From Candidatus Omnitrophota bacterium (GTDB lineage: Bacteria > Omnitrophota > Omnitrophia > Omnitrophales > JACQLI01), in NCBI GenBank assembly GCA_016204125.1, contig JACQLI010000004.1, positions 1-9,756 on the forward strand: a stretch of DNA of 9,756 bases, read 5' to 3'. The notes below the pieces were generated by a model that ran no database searches, was not told the origin of the DNA, and saw nothing but the letters and a program-made list of their open reading frames with translations. The first letter of the stretch is position 1, and every line of letters begins with the position of its first letter. Shown here one piece after another: positions 6,363 to 9,756 of the stretch. A program made the translations under genes and the position numbers.

Positions 6363-7372
6363 GGCGGAAGAAGAAAAAAAAGCGTTCCAAAAAGCCCGTT
6401 CATAGGAAAAAGAAAAAGAAGGAAGAAAAAATAAGTCATCCTCCTCATCTTGTTCCTCCTCCCCGAAAGAAAGATAAAGAGGGGGAAGAAGGTGAAGAAG
6501 GGGTCATCGAGGAAACGGAGCACACCCTCGATCGGACCCCGATGAAAATCTACCTCAAGCAGATCGAGCGAATTCCCCTCCTAACAGCCGAAGAGGAGAT
6601 TGAACTCGGAGAAAAAGTTCAATCGAAGGGTAGGGGGCTTCAGGAGGCGAGGCATAGGATGATTCGCTCAAACCTCAGGCTTGTGATTTCCATCTCCAAG
6701 CGCTACACGAACATGGGGCTTTCCTTTTCAGACTTGGTTGAAGAAGGGAATATCGGTTTGATGAGGGCGGTTGAGAAATTCAACCCCAAAAGAGGGTACC
6801 GTTTCTCAACCTACGCATCTTGGTGGATCAAACAGGCGCTCATGCGAGCACTCTCCAATCAAGGAAAGACGATCCGCATTCCCGTCTACATGTATGATAC
6901 GATTTCAAGATGGCGTAAAGTACGGGATGGCCTTACACAGAAACTCAATCGTATTCCCACCCGCAAGGAAATCGCAAAGGTAATGCAGATCCCAGTCGAG
7001 AAGGTGAAGGAGATTGAAAATATCGCAGGCCGTCCTGGTTCACTCAATGCTCCTGTCAGCCTCGATAGCAATGTTGAATTGATTGATATCATTGAAGATG
7101 ACTCGGCACATTCTCCTGAAAAAGAGATGGGGGAGATGGTGCGCGATGAGAGGATTCATGAGATCCTTAAAACGCTTGATGAGAGGGAGAGAAAGATTTT
7201 AGTCTTGAGATTTGGCCTTCAAGGTGAAGAATCGCATACACTTGAAGAAGTGGCTAAACATTTTGGTATCACAAGAGAGAGGATTCGTCAGATCGAAGCC
7301 TCCGCTCTTAAGAAAATTCGTACAGGTCTTCAAACACAGAAAGAAAAACTAGAGGATTACCTTGCCGAATGA
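6359..7372 (+). CDS. Sigma70-family RNA polymerase sigma factor (RpoD-like)
   Basis: A 337-residue promoter-recognition subunit of RNA polymerase. Region 1.2 begins at TPMKIYLKQIERIPLLTAEEE (from residue 60). Region 2 contains NLRLVISISKRYTNMGL, DLVEEGNIGLMRAVEKF and YRFSTYASWWIKQALMR. Region 3 covers IPTRKEIAKVMQIPVEKV, and region 4.2 is TLEEVAKHFGITRERIRQIE (helix-turn-helix from residue 294), nearly identical to E. coli RpoD. Region 1.1 is absent. In its place is a tail that is very basic (residues 2-24, mostly Lys/Arg), then Pro-rich, then acidic (39-54). In region 2.4, Trp155, Trp156 and Gln159 match the -10 contacts, but the position of E. coli Thr440 is Met162. It may be a compact primary sigma factor or a group 2 paralogue; the sequence cannot decide, so no symbol is given. 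The start is GTG 6359, overlapping the ppdK TGA as GTGA, with AAGGGAG at 6348-6354. The only other in-frame candidate, Met62, has no Shine-Dalgarno sequence and would trim region 1.2 closely. Confidence 0.93.
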   Translation: MRRKKKKKRSKKPVHRKKKKKEEKISHPPHLVPPPRKKDKEGEEGEEGVIEETEHTLDRTPMKIYLKQIERIPLLTAEEEIELGEKVQSKGRGLQEARHRMIRSNLRLVISISKRYTNMGLSFSDLVEEGNIGLMRAVEKFNPKRGYRFSTYASWWIKQALMRALSNQGKTIRIPVYMYDTISRWRKVRDGLTQKLNRIPTRKEIAKVMQIPVEKVKEIENIAGRPGSLNAPVSLDSNVELIDIIEDDSAHSPEKEMGEMVRDERIHEILKTLDERERKILVLRFGLQGEESHTLEEVAKHFGITRERIRQIEASALKKIRTGLQTQKEKLEDYLAE

Positions 7373-7911
7373 ACGCGAAAACAAAAATTGCTTCTTCTGA
7401 TGATTTAAAGAATCTAATCCGTGACGTCCCTGATTTTCCAAAGAAGGGGATTATTTTTAAAGATATCACGCCTATCCTCAAAGATCCCGATGCGCTTCGG
7501 TATGCTGTGAATGAGCTCTCTATTCTTCTTGAAGAGTTCCAGCCTGATCAGATTGTAGGAATTGAATCGCGCGGTTTTATCTTCAGTCCCATTCTTGCTT
7601 ATAAACTCAGGGCTGGGTTTATTCCCGTCCGTAAAAAAGGGAAGTTACCCGCCGAGACCATCCGAACCTCCTATCAATTGGAGTATGGAGAGAGCGAACT
7701 TGAAATCCATCAAGATGCAATTCTGAAAGGAATGAAGGTTGCGGTTGTTGATGATCTTCTAGCTACAGGGGGAACAAGCAAGGCCGCCATTCATCTTGTC
7801 GAGAAGTTGGGCGGCCAAGTTGCCGCGGTTGCTTTCCTGGTAGAGCTTACCTTCCTCAAAGGGAGAGAGAAGCTAAGGGGTTATAACATCTTCTCTCTCG
7901 TTCAATATTAA
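7369..7911 (+). CDS. apt: Adenine phosphoribosyltransferase
   Basis: A 180-residue cytoplasmic purine-salvage enzyme (EC 2.4.2.7): adenine + PRPP gives AMP + PPi. Family signatures are the N-terminal IRDVPDFPKKGIIFKDITP (17-35), GIESRGF (64-70), RKKGKLPAET (88-97, flexible-loop region) and the PRPP-binding motif VAVVDDLLATGGT (124-136). The pattern is specific for Apt rather than for hypoxanthine or xanthine enzymes. Length is normal (170-185). ATG 7369 overlaps the sigma-factor stop as ATGA; AGAGGA at 7351-7356 lies rather far upstream, so translational coupling is likely. It is the last gene of the plus-strand block. No intrinsic terminator is visible after its stop, and a convergent tRNA gene begins 14 bases later. 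Confidence 0.96.
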   Translation: MNAKTKIASSDDLKNLIRDVPDFPKKGIIFKDITPILKDPDALRYAVNELSILLEEFQPDQIVGIESRGFIFSPILAYKLRAGFIPVRKKGKLPAETIRTSYQLEYGESELEIHQDAILKGMKVAVVDDLLATGGTSKAAIHLVEKLGGQVAAVAFLVELTFLKGREKLRGYNIFSLVQY

Positions 7912-7925
7912 TCCTTATTAATTCG

Positions 7926-7999
7926 TGCGCCTGGGCCGATTTGAACGGCCGACCTAGGGCTTAGGAGTCCCTCGCTCTATCCACCTGAGCTACAGGCGC
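7926..7999 (-). tRNA. tRNA-Arg, anticodon CCU
   Basis: Read on the minus strand, 74 bases fold as a cloverleaf: acceptor GCGCCTG/CAGGCGC (7 bp), D stem GCTC/GAGC with loop AGGTGGATA, anticodon stem AGGGA/GCCCT with loop CTCCTAA, 5-base variable loop, T stem GGCCG/CGGCC with loop TTCAAAT, and discriminator A. The anticodon is CCT, reading AGG (Arg); A20, C35 and A73 agree with known arginine identity elements. The innermost anticodon-stem pair is an A-G mismatch (positions 31-39). The 3' CCA is not encoded (CGA follows the discriminator), so it must be added by a nucleotidyltransferase. It is convergent with apt. Confidence 0.95.
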
Positions 8000-8094
8000 A
8001 TGTCTCTAAATATTTTGTCACCTCTCGTATTACGTGTGGGGAATTTTACTGCTCACTCCCCTTTGCTCAGCAGCCCCTTTAGGGCAGGCGCATG
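7993..8094. repeat. 10-bp direct repeat CAGGCGCATG, one copy over the tRNA 5' end
   Basis: CAGGCGCATG occurs at 7993-8002, covering the 5' acceptor strand of tRNA-Arg plus three flanking bases, and again at 8085-8094. The flanking sequences do not align well and no integrase is present. It may be chance or the remnant of a lost tRNA copy or insertion. Confidence 0.35.
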
Positions 8095-8246
8095 CAACCG
8101 TGACCGATTTAGAGGCGCTTAAGGCACTCTATCCTACCCACCCCCTCCCCCCAGTTCAATAAGGGATTAATGGGGTCTAAGGTTTTAACCCTAGCAGCCG
8201 ATGCAATATAGGGAGCACCGAACCCAATAAACCAGGGAGGCGGATA
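8001..8246. other. Non-coding region between tRNA-Arg and the porin gene
   Basis: About 245 bases without a plausible gene. It must hold the promoter of the minus-strand tRNA and that of the porin gene. Weak candidates are TATTTA on the minus strand (8007-8012) and an extended -10-like TGCAATATA (8202-8210) on the plus strand, neither with a good -35. It also contains GCCC/GGGC and GGGT/ACCC mini-hairpins, a C-rich tract (8137-8152) and a second copy of a 10-mer that overlaps the tRNA 5' end (7993-8002 and 8085-8094). I see no intrinsic terminator. Confidence 0.6.
8137..8152. other. C-rich tract (G-rich on the minus strand)
   Basis: Runs of 3, 5 and 6 C are separated by single A and T bases. 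The minus strand therefore reads G6-A-G5-T-G3, followed by TAGG, which could form a G-quadruplex-like structure. It lies about 95 bases before the porin start and about 138 bases upstream of the tRNA 5' end. Function is unknown. Confidence 0.45.
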
Positions 8247-9740
8247 ATGAAAAGAATTCTTATATCGACTTTCGTCACTGTTTTTATGATGGGTCTCACA
8301 ACAGCCTATGCTGCTGTAGAGAATGTGAAGGTGAGCGGAGACGTTACCGTACGTGGCCTATGGCGTGAAAGCTATAGCTTGGGCGGTATTGAAAGTCAAG
8401 ATACCCATAACGGCTCTGTCTTCAGCGCCGTTCGGGACGAGCAACGATTTTTTATGTCCCAGGTACGTCTGAGAACAACCGCTGATCTTACAAACAATGT
8501 TTCGGCAGAAATTGAACTTCTCAACCAGCGAGATGTGGATCCTCCCGCAGGCGGCCAACAAGGTGGCGCGCTTGCTGCTGGTACGGTCGTCTTCGGAGCG
8601 GCACCCAATGCTGGAGCCGGCGACCAATTTGAAGTTCTCCTCAATAAAGCAAATATCACAGTTAAAGAACTTTATCTCCAACCTCTGACAGTTCGAGTGG
8701 GGAGGCAGGAAATTCAGTGGGGAGAAGGATTTGTTTTGGGCGCAAATCAACTGCAAGGCCCTGATCCTGGCAACGTGATCTCGGCTGACGAATTCAGCAT
8801 GGCCCATAGTTTTGATGCTATTCGTCTCATGTATAACGAAGAAGCATGGTGGGCGGATGCGATCGGAATCAAAGTTCAAGAGAATGCCATTGATCGCAGT
8901 GATGATCAAACTGCATTCGGTCTCAACATCGGACACAAGTGGAACAAGTATTCCTCCGAGGCAGAGGCCTATTTCTTGGGTTCTAAGGACGCTTCGCTTG
9001 GCGCGGCGGCATCCAACGCCTTTGGTGATACATTTGTGACAACCGAAAAGATTTACAACTTTGGTTTGCGGGGAAGTTTGAGACCTATTGAGCGGCTGAA
9101 ACTTTCGGGTGAGAACGTCGTTCAGTTTGGGAAAGAGGGAGGTTCACAGGCCGGAGCCTTCTGCCAATTTACTTACAACGGTTGCAGACAACAAGATATC
9201 ATGGCCTGGGCCTTTGATTACCGCGCTGAAGTGACTGTTACAGAACTTCCGTGGGCGACAGTTTTCGGAGCCGAGTATGTCTTCTATTCGGGTGAAGATC
9301 TGAATGAAGATGGAAAATCTGGAGCATACCGACTCAACTTCCGTGGGAAATACCACAGCGCGATCCGTGAATTCATGGGTCAGTTTTACGTACCCGATGC
9401 TGCCGTAACAGCAGGCTACCAAAACCAACATCAGGTCATGTTCGATGCTGCGTTTAATCCTTTCAACAGAAAAGACCTGACCTTCTTTACACGATGGCTC
9501 ATGTATTGGCTAGATGAGATCGTCGTGGATGGAAGGGGTGAGTATTTGGGTAACGAATTAGACATTGTTATGAATTATGCCTACACAGAGGATCTCAGTT
9601 TGCAACTTATCGGCGCCTGGTTCTTCCCTGGCGAGTACTTCAAGCAATCGAGCCAGATGACGAACGCCGCAGGCCAGACAGTAGGCAACGGTGATGAGAC
9701 AGCCCAAGAGCTTGTCGCATCGCTTACCTTGAATTTCTAA
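8247..9740 (+). CDS. Outer-membrane beta-barrel porin, alginate-export-like
   Basis: A 497-residue exported protein. Residues 1-22 form a signal peptide (M-K-R, hydrophobic core, cleavage after A-Y-A). The mature part alternates polar and hydrophobic residues as in beta strands, and the protein ends in ASLTLNF; a C-terminal Phe is the usual outer-membrane assembly signal. The segment RVGRQEIQWGEGFVLG (150-165), followed by SFDAIRLMYN, resembles the VGRQ...G...LG...FDG pattern of the alginate export (AlgE-like) porin family. The substrate cannot be inferred, and no alginate genes are nearby. Unusual details are two Cys, 306 and 313, seven residues apart, and an EF-hand-like D-x-N-x-D-G at 351-356, both likely in loops. 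ATG 8247 has GGGAGG at 8235-8240, six bases upstream. It follows a gap of about 245 bases from the tRNA, so it is probably transcribed alone. No terminator is visible in the last 16 bases. Confidence 0.85.
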   Translation: MKRILISTFVTVFMMGLTTAYAAVENVKVSGDVTVRGLWRESYSLGGIESQDTHNGSVFSAVRDEQRFFMSQVRLRTTADLTNNVSAEIELLNQRDVDPPAGGQQGGALAAGTVVFGAAPNAGAGDQFEVLLNKANITVKELYLQPLTVRVGRQEIQWGEGFVLGANQLQGPDPGNVISADEFSMAHSFDAIRLMYNEEAWWADAIGIKVQENAIDRSDDQTAFGLNIGHKWNKYSSEAEAYFLGSKDASLGAAASNAFGDTFVTTEKIYNFGLRGSLRPIERLKLSGENVVQFGKEGGSQAGAFCQFTYNGCRQQDIMAWAFDYRAEVTVTELPWATVFGAEYVFYSGEDLNEDGKSGAYRLNFRGKYHSAIREFMGQFYVPDAAVTAGYQNQHQVMFDAAFNPFNRKDLTFFTRWLMYWLDEIVVDGRGEYLGNELDIVMNYAYTEDLSLQLIGAWFFPGEYFKQSSQMTNAAGQTVGNGDETAQELVASLTLNF

Positions 9741-9756
9741 CTAGCAAGTTCTTCCC

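Noticed and set aside
8041..8100. Second, degenerate tRNA gene
   Set aside because: Only the CAGGCGCATG end matches; no D, anticodon or T arm can be built from the adjacent bases.
1..9756. CRISPR arrays, insertion sequences, phage or defence genes
   Set aside because: No spaced repeats, transposase, integrase or toxin-antitoxin-like gene was seen on either strand.

Overview
The window looks like ordinary chromosomal DNA from a Gram-negative bacterium. It holds a tightly packed plus-strand block of core genes, followed by one tRNA on the minus strand and an outer-membrane porin. The Gram-negative reading rests on the last gene, which has a signal peptide, beta-barrel character and a C-terminal Phe. 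The two-subunit glycyl-tRNA synthetase, pyruvate phosphate dikinase, a tRNA without encoded CCA and an alginate-export-type porin would suit an uncultured lineage such as Candidatus Omnitrophota or a neighbouring phylum. That placement is an impression from protein style, not a demonstrated one.

Layout: 1-166 is a leader or intergenic stretch with small hairpins and a possible 14-codon ORF. 167-478 encodes a short exported helix-hairpin-helix protein of the ComEA type. 479-621 holds a strong stem-loop (514-557) and then a near-consensus sigma70 promoter (567-595). That promoter appears to start a five-gene unit: glyQ (622-1506), glyS (1515-3629), ppdK (3654-6362), a sigma70-family factor (6359-7372) and apt (7369-7911). 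Gaps inside the unit are 8 and 24 bases, then two 4-base stop/start overlaps (GTGA and ATGA). A tRNA-Arg(CCU) gene lies on the opposite strand at 7926-7999, tail to tail with apt. About 250 bases of non-coding sequence follow, with a pyrimidine-rich tract, and then the porin gene (8247-9740) behind a good ribosome binding site.

How the genes fit together: glycyl-tRNA synthetase and adenine phosphoribosyltransferase both release AMP and pyrophosphate or make AMP plus PPi. Pyruvate phosphate dikinase uses AMP, PPi and PEP to make ATP, phosphate and pyruvate, and its active-site residues are all present. The cluster is therefore metabolically coherent around AMP/PPi, with a sigma factor embedded in it. 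This linkage is an inference.

I see no CRISPR array, insertion sequence, phage gene, toxin-antitoxin pair or defence system. The most noteworthy points are the sigma factor (no region 1.1, Lys-rich N-terminal tail, Met in place of a conserved Thr in region 2.4), its embedding between ppdK and apt, the unusual glyQ translation start, and a few small non-coding structures. No clearly undescribed system is evident.
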